Origin: a virus
IMG/VR virus record: IMGVR_UViG_3300043465_000218
Span: 1-20,181 of that record
DNA: 20,181 nt
Reading direction: 5' to 3' (one strand)
Each line of letters begins with the position of its first letter. Position 1 is the first letter of the stretch. The translations under genes were made by a program, and so were the position numbers. The notes under the pieces were generated by a model. That model made no database searches. It was not told the origin of the DNA and was given only the letters and a program-made list of their open reading frames with translations. Below are positions 4,894-12,595 of this stretch, piece by piece.

Positions 4894-6083
4894 CCGAACA
4901 CCCATATCTTGATTTGTGCGTTGCCGCCATTACCGCCTGCACCTGAGTCGAAACCGTTTGCTGAACTGCCACCGCCGCCACCACCACCACCAATGTTGCC
5001 ACCGTTGCCACCATTGCCACCAGTAACAGTTGTTCCTCGTGCGCCACCACCACCGCCTTGTGATGTTCCACCGTCAGATCCGTTCGCGCCTGCGGTAGCA
5101 CCACCAGCACCGCCACCGCCTTGTGTTGGGGTGTTCGTGTTGACGGTAAGACTGAGAGGTGCATCGGATTCAGAACTGCCACCAGCAAAACCTGCGATCG
5201 CTGCAACCCCACCGCCACCGCCACCGCCGCCACCACGCCAACCCTTAAAACCTTCTGCTGATGCGGAACCACTACCCAAACTTTGGGATAGAACCAAACC
5301 ACCTGAATATCCAGAACCACCAGCATTTCTCAAACCTGGTGCGCCACCAACAAAATAGAATGATCCGAAACGAGACGAACCACCCCTATCACCACGCAAA
5401 CCACTTGTGGAGTCCGTAGTGATTGAAGCACCACCAGCACCACCAGCACCGACAGTCACTGTCACAGATGCCCCGACACCGCCGAGTTCTGAAACGGGTA
5501 CAGATATGCGTTCCCACGCACCACCAGCACCACCAGCAGCAGGGAGAAAGCCTGTGGTTCTACGATCTCCCGAGGCACCGCCACCGCCAGCACCAATACA
5601 CTCAACCACAATCAGTTTTGAAGTAGCAGGGATTGTGTAAGTAGTTGAACTTGAGAAGGTTTGTGCGTCAATCTGAGACATCGCACCAGCAGAACCCGTT
5701 GCGCCAGTTGCGCCGATAGCGCCCTGAGCGCCAGTCGCACCCGTGGCACCGACAGCACCAGTCGGACCGATAGCGCCCTGAGCACCAGTTGCACCCGTAG
5801 GGCCAGGAACAGTTGACGCTGCACCAGTTGCACCAGTCGCACCGATGGCACCCGTTGCGCCCGTTGCGCCAGTTGGACCAGTAGGGCCAGGAACAGTTGA
5901 CGCTGCACCCGTTGGACCCGCAGGACCAGTTGCACCCGTCGGACCCGTGGCACCTGTATCACCAACAGGGCCAGCAGTACCCATGTTCTGAATCGAAACA
6001 CTCTGACTCGTTTGCGTCACCGTCACATTATTAGTCTCAGTCACACTAACCGTGAACGGCGTGTCATTGAGGGTCACACTCAT
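4890..6083 (-). CDS. Collagen-like, glycine-rich tail fibre/adhesin
   Basis: A 397-residue protein in four parts. Residues 1-34 are Thr/Val/Ser-rich and likely the attachment region. Residues 35-134 are Gly-X-Y collagen-like repeats dominated by GAT and GPT, twice interrupted at the same STVP break (residues 62-65 and 90-93). Residues 138-163 form a beta-strand linker ([20 protein letters not shown]) typical of the start of glycine-rich phage tip domains. Residues 164-390 are glycine-rich with pure Gly runs at 284-292 and 365-372, ending IKIWVFG. The combination suggests a trimeric fibre with a triple-helix stem and a polyglycine-type receptor-binding tip like the adhesins of some T4-like phages. 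The start overlaps the previous gene (ATGA). Confidence 0.85.
   Translation of the reverse strand: MSVTLNDTPFTVSVTETNNVTVTQTSQSVSIQNMGTAGPVGDTGATGPTGATGPAGPTGAASTVPGPTGPTGATGATGAIGATGATGAASTVPGPTGATGAQGAIGPTGAVGATGATGAQGAIGATGATGSAGAMSQIDAQTFSSSTTYTIPATSKLIVVECIGAGGGGASGDRRTTGFLPAAGGAGGAWERISVPVSELGGVGASVTVTVGAGGAGGASITTDSTSGLRGDRGGSSRFGSFYFVGGAPGLRNAGGSGYSGGLVLSQSLGSGSASAEGFKGWRGGGGGGGGGVAAIAGFAGGSSESDAPLSLTVNTNTPTQGGGGAGGATAGANGSDGGTSQGGGGGARGTTVTGGNGGNGGNIGGGGGGGGSSANGFDSGAGGNGGNAQIKIWVFG
5797..5909 (-). repeat. 29-bp in-frame direct repeat pair in the collagen-like stem
   Basis: The 29 bases at 5797-5825 are repeated identically at 5881-5909. The period is 84 bases, exactly 28 codons, so recombination between copies would delete or add 28 residues without changing frame. 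Both copies encode the [10 protein letters not shown] interruption of the Gly-X-Y repeat. Confidence 0.8.
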
Positions 6084-6427
6084 CTAGTGACCTCAGCGTT
6101 CACCGTGAAATTCCCCTGCACCAACCGTGTCACATTACTACCGTTGACCAGTTCCAGATCGTAAACAAAACTGGCACCAGTCACAGCCGCCATATCTGAT
6201 GCTGACACCAAAAGGGTGATGGTTCCCAACGCGCCACCGAGGGTGATTTTGCCGTTCTCTGTCGTCAACGACAATGCGGCGGTCGGGCTGGCATAGTCTG
6301 CCCGCACCTGCATCCGTGCCGTATATCCGGTCAGATTGATGAGAGCATCGTTCTCATCTCGCCAAGTTAAAACCCTCGTGAATGTTGCGCCTTGTTCTGC
6401 GGTGATGTTGTAAGTGCCTGCGGGCAT
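6080..6427 (-). CDS. BppU-like N-terminal domain tail/baseplate protein
   Basis: A 115-residue beta-rich protein. The order of [36 protein letters not shown], an I-L-V strand, then [10 protein letters not shown] and [15 protein letters not shown] matches the small beta-sandwich domain found at the N-terminus of phage baseplate upper proteins (BppU type), where it anchors a receptor-binding protein. Here it is a stand-alone protein encoded immediately upstream of the collagen-like adhesin, with ATGA overlap, which fits a role in anchoring that fibre to the tail tip. The match comes from pattern recognition and has not been tested by a search. Confidence 0.65.
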   Translation of the reverse strand: MPAGTYNITAEQGATFTRVLTWRDENDALINLTGYTARMQVRADYASPTAALSLTTENGKITLGGALGTITLLVSASDMAAVTGASFVYDLELVNGSNVTRLVQGNFTVNAEVTR

Positions 6428-6448
6428 CTCAAACCAGTCTTTCGTGTT

Positions 6449-6655
6449 CTAGTTGTCGTCTTTTTCTAGATGCCATTCCAAATGGCTCGCTATCCGTTCG
6501 CCGACCTTATCCACTTTATTTTCGATACGAGACAACATCTCAGCGTTGTCGCCGTGCTGCTTATCATTCTTGCGATCCAAACGTGCGATCAACGCCACAA
6601 TAGGACCACCAGCACCGATAATTGCAACAACCACAGGAATCCACGTGTTCATCAT
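6449..6655 (-). CDS. Small membrane protein with TM helix and coiled coil (lysis cassette)
   Basis: A 68-residue protein with one membrane helix at about residues 5-25 (WIPVVVAIIGAGGPIVALIA), then a charged region (RLDRKNDKQHGDN) and an amphipathic helix (AEMLSRIENKVDKVGERIASHLEWHLEKDDN) that should form a coiled coil. The start overlaps the stop of the holin candidate (ATGA, 6655). This shape fits a second holin-like or antiholin protein, or a membrane protein that bridges to the cell wall in place of a spanin. It follows endolysin and holin genes, which is the main support for a lysis role. Confidence 0.6.
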   Translation of the reverse strand: MMNTWIPVVVAIIGAGGPIVALIARLDRKNDKQHGDNAEMLSRIENKVDKVGERIASHLEWHLEKDDN

Positions 6656-6873
6656 TCCCCCGTTCCGAACGCATCATCAATTTCGTTGCGTGAAATTTTG
6701 CCATCGTCGGCGTAGGCACGCGCCAACCGTTCGAGCACCTGCGCAGCGGCAGCGATACCCGCTAGCACCGCGGCCTTCCACACGGGGATACCACCCAACA
6801 CGGATGCGCCACCCACAATGCTCATCGCCGAGTAGATGAATGTGGCCACAATTCGCAGTGCAATCGTTTTCAT
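6652..6873 (-). CDS. Holin candidate
   Basis: A 73-residue protein with two membrane segments (about residues 5-25, LRIVATFIYSAMSIVGGASV, and 28-47, IPVWKAAVLAGIAAAAQVLE) and a charged C-terminus (ARAYADDGKISRNEIDDAFG). Small size, two segments and the place directly after the endolysin fit a holin, which forms the membrane lesion that releases the endolysin. The tail resembles half of an EF-hand loop (DDGKISRNE), also seen in holin-like proteins of phages of this kind. ATG 6873 has AAAGG seven bases upstream. A 115-base gap before it carries a possible promoter and hairpin. Confidence 0.7.
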   Translation of the reverse strand: MKTIALRIVATFIYSAMSIVGGASVLGGIPVWKAAVLAGIAAAAQVLERLARAYADDGKISRNEIDDAFGTGE

Positions 6874-6920
6874 AGTTGACCTTTGGCGCTACCAGTTCGG
6901 TTGGTTGTAATTTCTGCCAT
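6870..6920 (-). other. Possible 16-codon leader ORF before the holin gene
   Basis: An ATG at 6920 opens a frame of 16 residues (MAEITTNRTGSAKGQL) whose TGA overlaps the holin ATG. No ribosome binding site is visible upstream, and the ATG is inside a small hairpin (6916-6928). It may be chance. Confidence 0.2.
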
Positions 6921-6963
6921 GAGATGGCGTTTTCGTATGCTATGCGATGAGGGTTCGTGTCAA
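6916..6963 (-). promoter_or_regulatory. Possible promoter and hairpin before the holin gene
   Basis: On the minus strand TTGACA (6963-6958) is followed by TAGCAT (6942-6937) at 15 bases or CATACG at 18; both are poor -10 boxes. Downstream, GCCAT and ATGGC form a five-base stem with three-base loop (6916-6928). The 115-base gap is the largest between the endolysin and the fibre, so separate control of holin synthesis is plausible but weakly supported. Confidence 0.25.
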
Positions 6964-6988
6964 TGATGGAACCGTTAGGTGCCACTGT

Positions 6989-7567
6989 TCACCGCACATC
7001 AAGTGTGGGAAAATATGCAATGGCGTCGAGTACGGACTGCGGCAGTCTGTCGCCGCACACATAGCGCAGATGCCATGCCTCGGCGTTTGGGTTTTTGGGG
7101 TCTGCAACTTCCCACGTGAAACCAAATTTCAGGGCGTTAGAAGTTGCGAACCCGTCGCCGAGTAACCACGCAAGGCGTTTACCTGAACAGTCGGCGATAT
7201 CCACCGCGAGGCCGAGGCCGTGGTTCGACGTGGAAGGGGTGCCCGCAGGCGCCATACCCTTTTTCAAATACCAAGTCTTGCCCAAATAGGTGCGGGTCAC
7301 CTGCGGTTTACGACCCGTCGGCGACAACGCATAACGATTGTTGAACAGGGCCATCTGTTCAGATAACGGCCTATATGCGCCAACATGCTTCAACTCGATA
7401 CCGTCAAAGTATGCGGCGAGCTGCATCGCATTCCATGCGGTAGCGGCGAGGGCGTGCAGCTGACCGTTCGGTGCCTTAATGTTCCGCAACAGTTTCGCAG
7501 GCAGTTTACCGTTCGCAACACCTACCAGATCTGACGGCATGATGATCGGCAGCACCGGATACAACAT
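6989..7567 (-). CDS. Endolysin, M15 family peptidase (LAS-type, VanY-like)
   Basis: A 192-residue protein with the zinc peptidase signature: YRPLSEQ (65-71), SNHGLGLAVDIA with H116 and D123 as zinc ligands, and EAWH with E163 as catalytic base and H166 as third ligand. This family cuts peptide bonds in the peptidoglycan stem or cross-bridge. No signal peptide or cell-wall binding domain is present, so export through a holin is expected. The start at 7567 overlaps the previous stop (TGATG); an internal Met10 (MPSDL) is an alternative start. The holin candidate follows. The exact bond cut, D-Ala-D-Ala or L-Ala-D-Glu type, cannot be read from sequence. Confidence 0.92.
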   Translation of the reverse strand: MLYPVLPIIMPSDLVGVANGKLPAKLLRNIKAPNGQLHALAATAWNAMQLAAYFDGIELKHVGAYRPLSEQMALFNNRYALSPTGRKPQVTRTYLGKTWYLKKGMAPAGTPSTSNHGLGLAVDIADCSGKRLAWLLGDGFATSNALKFGFTWEVADPKNPNAEAWHLRYVCGDRLPQSVLDAIAYFPTLDVR

Positions 7568-8046
7568 CAGATCGGCCCAATATCCTCAACCAATATGAAC
7601 GCTGGCTGTTGTGCCGACCGTTGCAATGTTGGTGCGCCCGTCGTGACGTTCACTGACGCCGCACCGACGACAACTTTACTGCCTGCTGTCGCATAATTAA
7701 CGACGGCGACAGTGTTCACGTTACCTGTGATCATCAGGGCGGCTGAAGTTGTTAGGCGACCGTAGTTCACCGTTGCGCCTGCGGCACTGTCTTGTTTAAT
7801 TGACAGGTTGACATAGCCTGACACAGCCGCAGGTGTTTGTACTTGCGGTTCATAGTAGGTGATCCGATAGTAACGGCCGACAACTGCCGTGAATGTGGCG
7901 CTCATACCTGTCGCGATGGTGTCGGTTGCCGTCAGAGTGTAGTTAGTCGATGACGACGCAAACTGCATGACGCCACGAGGCAGACGGTTTTGCTGACTTG
8001 CCAGGAGAACAGAACCAGCGGAGAAATCAACGTTGGGATTCGGCAT
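7567..8046 (-). CDS. Tail structural protein, unknown subtype
   Basis: A 159-residue, Ala/Thr/Val-rich beta protein. It begins MPNPNVDFSAGSVLLASQQNRLPRG in outline, and a GRYYRITYYEPQVQTP segment lies in the middle, both patterns I have seen in tail-fibre-region proteins of phages. No catalytic motif. It sits between the tail accessory genes and the endolysin, with a TGATG overlap to the endolysin and an AGAGG ribosome binding site at 9 bases. It is probably a virion protein such as a fibre or decoration component. An alternative is an adhesion protein. Confidence 0.6.
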   Translation of the reverse strand: MPNPNVDFSAGSVLLASQQNRLPRGVMQFASSSTNYTLTATDTIATGMSATFTAVVGRYYRITYYEPQVQTPAAVSGYVNLSIKQDSAAGATVNYGRLTTSAALMITGNVNTVAVVNYATAGSKVVVGAASVNVTTGAPTLQRSAQQPAFILVEDIGPI

Positions 8047-8049
8047 AGT

Positions 8050-8271
8050 TTATGGCCTCTCAGGAAATGTGACGGTCGGGGATGGTGTCCAAGTTGCAGG
8101 GAAGTCCCGCAACGCTTGACGGTACTCTGCCCACGCCGTTTTGTCGGTTGGTGTATCGGGAATCATCGCCCAATCAGATTGAACCAGTAACGCGTCACGC
8201 CGTAGGCGCATACGTTCCACCAACCATTCGTCAGGTGCTGAGGTTTCGTTGTCTGTTAATAGGTTCATCAT
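8050..8271 (-). CDS. Tail assembly chaperone-like accessory protein (tail fibre region)
   Basis: A 73-residue helical protein with the pattern RLRRDALLVQSDWAMIPDTP followed by AWAEYRQALRDFP. This repeats the signature of a phage family described as tail assembly chaperones of the fibre region (Pfam Phage_tail_APC as I recall it). I chose ATG 8271, which overlaps the preceding stop at 8268-8270 (ATGATGA); the longer frame to 8319 would lie inside the upstream gene. It probably binds the fibre protein encoded just upstream during assembly. It is distinct from the G/GT chaperone of the tail tube further upstream. Confidence 0.75.
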   Translation of the reverse strand: MMNLLTDNETSAPDEWLVERMRLRRDALLVQSDWAMIPDTPTDKTAWAEYRQALRDFPATWTPSPTVTFPERP

Positions 8272-8840
8272 GCCGCCTTGTAAAAAATTGACCAAACGAA
8301 AATGTCGGTACTTGCCCATGTCATCGGTGCTGTTGAGGTGATTCCTGCGGTAGCGGTGTAGGTGTTCACTATGTTTTGGATCGCTAACGACGCAGTCGTA
8401 GGGAAACCTTCAATGGGTCGAATTACGCCCGTATGGGTGACACCTGCGCTGACGTCACGGATACCAACAAAACCTGCAATCGTTGCGGCAGTAGCAGCAA
8501 AAGTTGAATCACACGAGACAGGCAACGAAACCTGCAACCCTGCCGCACTCAACGACGTAGTCGTACCCCAAACAACACGGCCCCAATAATGCACAAAATT
8601 GTTGACACGACTGTATTGACCGGTGACTGTACCGTTGCCCAATGTTAGGCCCGACGGGAACGTTGGTGTCACCGAAATATAGGTGCCGAGTACCGTGTTA
8701 CCGATAGCGACCTTTGTCTGTAATGCCTCGACAGCGTCGTTGATGTCGGAGTGTTGCAACGCGTGCGACGGTGAAGTCAGCAGGCTTGCCGCTGTCGGAT
8801 TCGTGAACGTATCCAGTGATGTGGGGAATGTGCTAGCCAT
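8268..8840 (-). CDS. Tail fibre / minor tail protein
   Basis: A 190-residue protein. The N-terminus (FPTSLDTFTNP, then LLTSPSHALQHSDINDAVEAL) is a recurrent phage tail-fibre attachment motif that forms a short helical segment at the start of trimeric fibres. The remainder is Thr/Ser/Gly/Ala-rich and beta-predicted, with aromatic residues in YWGRVVWG. ATG 8840 has AGGA about ten bases upstream. It is encoded directly after the baseplate-type minor tail gene and before the fibre accessory protein, consistent with a small tail-tip fibre. The C-terminal part has no obvious enzymatic motif. Confidence 0.7.
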   Translation of the reverse strand: MASTFPTSLDTFTNPTAASLLTSPSHALQHSDINDAVEALQTKVAIGNTVLGTYISVTPTFPSGLTLGNGTVTGQYSRVNNFVHYWGRVVWGTTTSLSAAGLQVSLPVSCDSTFAATAATIAGFVGIRDVSAGVTHTGVIRPIEGFPTTASLAIQNIVNTYTATAGITSTAPMTWASTDIFVWSIFYKAA

Positions 8841-8843
8841 GTT

Positions 8844-10061
8844 TTACCATCCTAATCGTGAGCCTGTGTTAACGCTTGACGCATTGTAAACCAAACCGAC
8901 CTCATCATAGGTAAGGGCGGGCTGGTCGTAGGTGATCTCTCCGCCGAGTATGCCGAGAGTGTCGCTATCCAAAACGAAAAACTGGTAGTACGTCAACGGG
9001 CTGAAATACAGTTCGTAGTCTGTCTGTTCTGGTGTCGCGTTGATTGACCATCCTTCTAGTACGACCTGAACGGTCGTATCGGAAACCGCGCCTGGTATCC
9101 GATAGTCAAGACTGAACGCGATATCGGGAAACGTTGTCAGGAATGTTGCGTACGCGGTGGAGTTTTGCGAACGGTCCGAGAAACTAATCCTGAACCTGAG
9201 ACTGGTTATGTCTGAAAAACTGTTGACGATCCAGTCGGCGTTACCTTCCGCCTGCGTCGTGGTGTAGTCAACCGTTGACGAACTGTAAAAGGTTGCGCCG
9301 TAGTCATCCACCGACGCAGTATTCGATCGTGTCTGTGCCGCTAAACCTTGAGGCGTGATCGTGGCGGTGTTGATGAACGAGGTGCCGTTTTGGATGCGTT
9401 CAAAGTCCTGGTATGCGATCACCGAAGCCGAAGTGTTACGACCGAAAGTGAACGCGGTGACCACATTGTCGTCAATATCGTTGCGGGCATAAGGAAAAAT
9501 GAACTGGCCCGTAAAACTGCCGTACGCCTGCGTTCTAATAATGCCACGCTCTGTCGCCTGCAAAATGTTCAACTGGTTCAGTACCGTTCCCGTATAGGTT
9601 TGTGCTGACGCTATTGAGTCGCCCAAACTTGACAGAACATCGGTCACGGTCAAGTCGGCAGGCAAAACAACAATATTGAACTGTTCCATCTGGTCAGTTG
9701 TCGCGGCCTGAGTCAACGCCACATCCGTGGCCTGATAACGCCCCACACGCGCCAACGGATCAACCGCCATAATCGTTGCCGTACTCAGTCCCGTAGCGCC
9801 AGGGGCATCGTTGAACGTGATCTCCTGCACCGTAAACACGTCACGATATCCAGTGCCCGATGTCTCACTGGCGGCATAAATTTTGTCATTGAAACTGAAA
9901 CTGCTCGCCAGGTTTGTGTTGTTGTTAATAGTGAGAACGATTGAGCCGCCGCTGTAGTTGTCTAAATACTTTTCGCGGCCCTGCTTAATACTCATCGACA
10001 AAACACTGCTCGTGAAATCTGTTGATCCGTTCAGGAGGAACTGCCAGGGTGTTGTCGGCAT
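8844..10061 (-). CDS. Minor tail protein, baseplate hub type
   Basis: A 405-residue beta-rich protein encoded right after the tape measure. The first 100 residues (VLSMSIKQGREKYLDNYSGGS, then VLTINNNTN and FSFNDKIY) resemble the N-terminal domain of actinophage minor tail proteins that cap the tail tube. A middle region (about 130-230) is hub-like and the C-terminal 150 residues are Ser/Thr/Tyr-rich beta, perhaps receptor-contacting. I chose ATG 10061, whose first base is shared with the tape measure stop (TGATG); a GTG at 10064 would add one residue. It is likely the hub or Dit/Tal-like protein; no lysin domain is visible. Confidence 0.78.
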   Translation of the reverse strand: MPTTPWQFLLNGSTDFTSSVLSMSIKQGREKYLDNYSGGSIVLTINNNTNLASSFSFNDKIYAASETSGTGYRDVFTVQEITFNDAPGATGLSTATIMAVDPLARVGRYQATDVALTQAATTDQMEQFNIVVLPADLTVTDVLSSLGDSIASAQTYTGTVLNQLNILQATERGIIRTQAYGSFTGQFIFPYARNDIDDNVVTAFTFGRNTSASVIAYQDFERIQNGTSFINTATITPQGLAAQTRSNTASVDDYGATFYSSSTVDYTTTQAEGNADWIVNSFSDITSLRFRISFSDRSQNSTAYATFLTTFPDIAFSLDYRIPGAVSDTTVQVVLEGWSINATPEQTDYELYFSPLTYYQFFVLDSDTLGILGGEITYDQPALTYDEVGLVYNASSVNTGSRLGW

Positions 10062-11941
10062 CACATGGCTCGCGTGTTAACGGGGACTGGTCCCGACTGA
10101 CGCACATACTGCTGCAACGCCCTGACGATGCTGTTCGGGTCGCCACCGTTCACATTGACAGTGATCGTGTTGCCACCGCCACCGGTACCGACGCCGTACT
10201 GTGCGCCGCGTGACAACGGGATCACGGCCTCAGGTCCGGATTCGCCTATGAGGGCGAGGGTCGGACCCGTGGCGATACCTCCGGAGGCTAGTTCTGGTAT
10301 GCCTGGAATGTCTGGTGGGTTCACACGGTATGAAACAGGACCAACAGAAATGGTGAAGTCGAGCAGATCGTTTATTTTCTTGATGACGTTGTTGTTTATG
10401 AAACGAATGATCCCGTTCGCAAACGACTTACCGACCGTTAAACCTTTTTCACCGAGGCCCTTCAAAGCGTCAACAAGTGCGCCGAGGAGTTTGCCACCTA
10501 GATCAGCACCGAGATCCGCCATCGCTGTCACTAAGTCAACGAATAGACCAGGTATTTTTTTGACAAGATCAAGAACAAATTTGCCGAGACCTTCAACGGC
10601 TTCTGGCAGCATGTCTGCTACCCATTCAAGCAAAGCGCCACCGAGTTTGACTGCTTGTTCACCAAGTTTTGGCACTGCCTCAGTGACTATCCAATCAACA
10701 ATGGCCAGCAACAGGTCACCAAGTTTTTCAAGCATGGGCACGATGTTGGGTTTGATCCACTCAACAAACGCGTCGCCGAGTTCAATGAGTTTGTCAACCA
10801 ACATTGGCAGACCTTCATCAAGCAACCAGTTCGCCAGGTCACCGATCAACTCGCCGAGGCGTTCCAGGGCTGGCGGTGCTGCTTCCTTTATCCAGTCCCA
10901 CAACGCATTGGCACCTTCACCGAGTTTCTCTGCCACCCACGGCAGACCTGTATTGAGTAACCATTGGCCGACGTCATAAGCAAAATCTGCTAGTGCTTTC
11001 AACGCTGGCGGCACCGCGTCTTTGATCCACTCCCATGCGACTGTCGCATATTTGATGAACGCGTCACGCAGTTCAGGCAGTTTTTCCTTCACCTTCTCAA
11101 TGACACCAGACAGACCATCCTTCTCGATGATGCTCGCCAGGCTTGAAAAAATCGGTATCACTTTGTTCGTGATGAAACCCAACACCGCCGAGAACGCAGG
11201 AATAAGGGCGGTGCCTAGTTTTGCTTTCACATTCTCAAACTCTGCGGCCAGAATGCGCTGTTGGTTTGCCACACCGTCAGATGTGCGAGCAAAGTCGCCC
11301 TGTGCGTCACTGGTCTGCTTGAATATCGCCGCCTGCGCCGCCAACACCTTCTGCTGCGTCGTGAGAGGACCTTTGCCGTCATAGATGCCCATTGCTAGTG
11401 CTTCGGCTTTCAATGCCGCATCATCAAGCATGACACCGTATTTGCGGATAGGTTCCGCCTCGCCACGCAACGCCGCACCCAACGCCTCAGCAGCCTCCTC
11501 CGGAGACGTATTAGCAAACGACGCCATGTCTGACGCCAACGACACAAGGTCGGTGGAGAATGTGCCGAGATCTTTGCCTGTTAGTCCTGCCGCTTTACCG
11601 AACACACCAAATGTCGAGGCGGCGGTCAGTGCTGCCGTTTTTGACTGGCCGAGAGTTTTGGCGGCACCTTCAGCAAATTTGGTGACCTCATCGTTGGCGT
11701 CACCAAAGATGACTGAGGTTTTGGCTGAAACCTCCTCTAGATCAGAGGCGCTGTCGATGAGACCTTTGGCGATGACGGCAGCGCCAGCGGTCGCAGCTGC
11801 GATACCGAGTGCCGCTTTTTTTCCGAAGTCAACAAGTTTGCCGCCGAGGTCGCCTGCCTTACTGCCTACGTCGTCGAGCGCGCCGAGAGCACCTTTGGCG
11901 TTTCCTAGAATCTCGATGCTGAGTTTGCGGGTGCCCGCCAT
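10061..11941 (-). CDS. Tape measure protein
   Basis: A 626-residue protein with the typical tape measure layout. Residues 1-65 are small, Gly/Ala-rich and hydrophobic (LGIAAATAGAAVIAKGL). Residues 66-260 contain the conserved TMP segment (SASDLEEVSAKTSVIFGDAN, EALGAALRGEAEPIRKYGVM, LTTQQKVLAAQAAIFKQT). Residues 303-460 hold three and a half 45-residue repeats. The C-terminus has IGESGPEAVIPL (565-576) and a Gly/Asn linker. It fixes tail length and passes through the tube into the host during DNA entry. At about 0.15 nm per residue the tail would be near 95 nm, an estimate. ATG 11941 has AGGAG upstream. No peptidoglycan hydrolase domain was seen. The stop overlaps the next gene. Confidence 0.95.
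   Translation of the reverse strand: MAGTRKLSIEILGNAKGALGALDDVGSKAGDLGGKLVDFGKKAALGIAAATAGAAVIAKGLIDSASDLEEVSAKTSVIFGDANDEVTKFAEGAAKTLGQSKTAALTAASTFGVFGKAAGLTGKDLGTFSTDLVSLASDMASFANTSPEEAAEALGAALRGEAEPIRKYGVMLDDAALKAEALAMGIYDGKGPLTTQQKVLAAQAAIFKQTSDAQGDFARTSDGVANQQRILAAEFENVKAKLGTALIPAFSAVLGFITNKVIPIFSSLASIIEKDGLSGVIEKVKEKLPELRDAFIKYATVAWEWIKDAVPPALKALADFAYDVGQWLLNTGLPWVAEKLGEGANALWDWIKEAAPPALERLGELIGDLANWLLDEGLPMLVDKLIELGDAFVEWIKPNIVPMLEKLGDLLLAIVDWIVTEAVPKLGEQAVKLGGALLEWVADMLPEAVEGLGKFVLDLVKKIPGLFVDLVTAMADLGADLGGKLLGALVDALKGLGEKGLTVGKSFANGIIRFINNNVIKKINDLLDFTISVGPVSYRVNPPDIPGIPELASGGIATGPTLALIGESGPEAVIPLSRGAQYGVGTGGGGNTITVNVNGGDPNSIVRALQQYVRQSGPVPVNTRAM
10562..11035 (-). repeat. 45-residue tandem repeats coding region in the tape measure
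   Basis: Residues 303-347, 348-392 and 393-437 align with a 45-residue period, and a partial fourth begins at 438. Shared positions are E/D-W-I-K at the start, P at 9-11, L at 12 and 15, W at 25 or nearby, LP or VP at 31-32 and LG near 41. Each repeat divides into two amphipathic helices of about 22 residues. The DNA repeats are diverged. Confidence 0.7.
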
Positions 11942-11950
11942 TTTTTACTC

Positions 11951-12592
11951 CTAGTCAGGGAAAACGTCGCGCAGGATGTCCTGCATTCCGTCACCGTAGA
12001 TGTCTATTATCTCATCAATGTTGCGTCGTACTGTAGGAAACAGGAAGTAACCCGCACCACTTTTGTTGCCTCGCCAATCTTTGAACTGGTTCCAACCAAT
12101 CCGGACACCAGTCACTTTCACCGCTGTTGCACCATAGTCTTTTCGGGCACGTTTGCGCACCGTGCTACTAGCGCCATAGCGGTCATATGCCAGAGTTTGT
12201 GACTCAACCTTTTTGATGACCTTCGACGCCGACTCATTTTTGCGCACAATCGTTGAACGCCCGCCAGTGTTTTTGATCAACCGTTTACGGTTCCGATGTG
12301 CACCGAATTCGGCACCACCAAAATACGGATACTTAGCACCGCCAGCGTTCACCCTGGCAGCGACACCAGACCTTGACGCATCCATCGACTGCGCCGCCTT
12401 GCTCGCCATAGACGAAACACTGCCCGCAGCCGTTTTTGCTTTACCAATCACAAACTCAGACACCTGATAGTTCAGATCCTTCAGTTGTTGCGTGCCGTCA
12501 GGACCGCCAGCCTGCTGCGCTTTTTTGATTTCACGGCGTAACTCAGCGAGACCAGTGACATTCACACTGTCAACACTGCGCACAACGGCCAT
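11951..12592 (-). CDS. HK97 gp10-like minor structural protein
   Basis: A 213-residue protein. It has an N-terminal helical segment (LAELRREIKKAQQAG), a central YPYFGGAEFGAHRNRKR motif and a C-terminal GYFLFPTVRRNIDEIIDIYG followed by VFPD. The PY-GG-EFGA and FLFPT-R patterns are those of gp10-like head-tail or tail completion proteins. In many phages a gp10-like gene lies before the tail tube gene; here it lies between the tail chaperones and the tape measure, so it may instead be a tail initiator or minor tail protein. GAAGGTGAG precedes ATG 12592, two bases into the spacer after the GT stop. The many Lys/Arg residues (145-165) are notable. Confidence 0.65.
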   Translation of the reverse strand: MAVVRSVDSVNVTGLAELRREIKKAQQAGGPDGTQQLKDLNYQVSEFVIGKAKTAAGSVSSMASKAAQSMDASRSGVAARVNAGGAKYPYFGGAEFGAHRNRKRLIKNTGGRSTIVRKNESASKVIKKVESQTLAYDRYGASSTVRKRARKDYGATAVKVTGVRIGWNQFKDWRGNKSGAGYFLFPTVRRNIDEIIDIYGDGMQDILRDVFPD

Positions 12593-12595
12593 GAC

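Noticed and set aside
4909-5358. Proline-rich plus-strand open frame (149 codons)
   Set aside because: It is the reverse complement of the glycine-rich adhesin (GGN read backwards gives NCC, Pro). No independent evidence of coding.
5690-5960. Collagen-coding repeats as a CRISPR-like array
   Set aside because: The repeats have no unique spacers; they are a coding Gly-X-Y periodicity in frame with the adhesin.
10128-10979. 283-codon open frame on the plus strand
   Set aside because: It lies fully antisense to the tape measure gene, is rich in Ser/Pro/Arg typical of shadow frames, and has no ribosome binding site or family resemblance.
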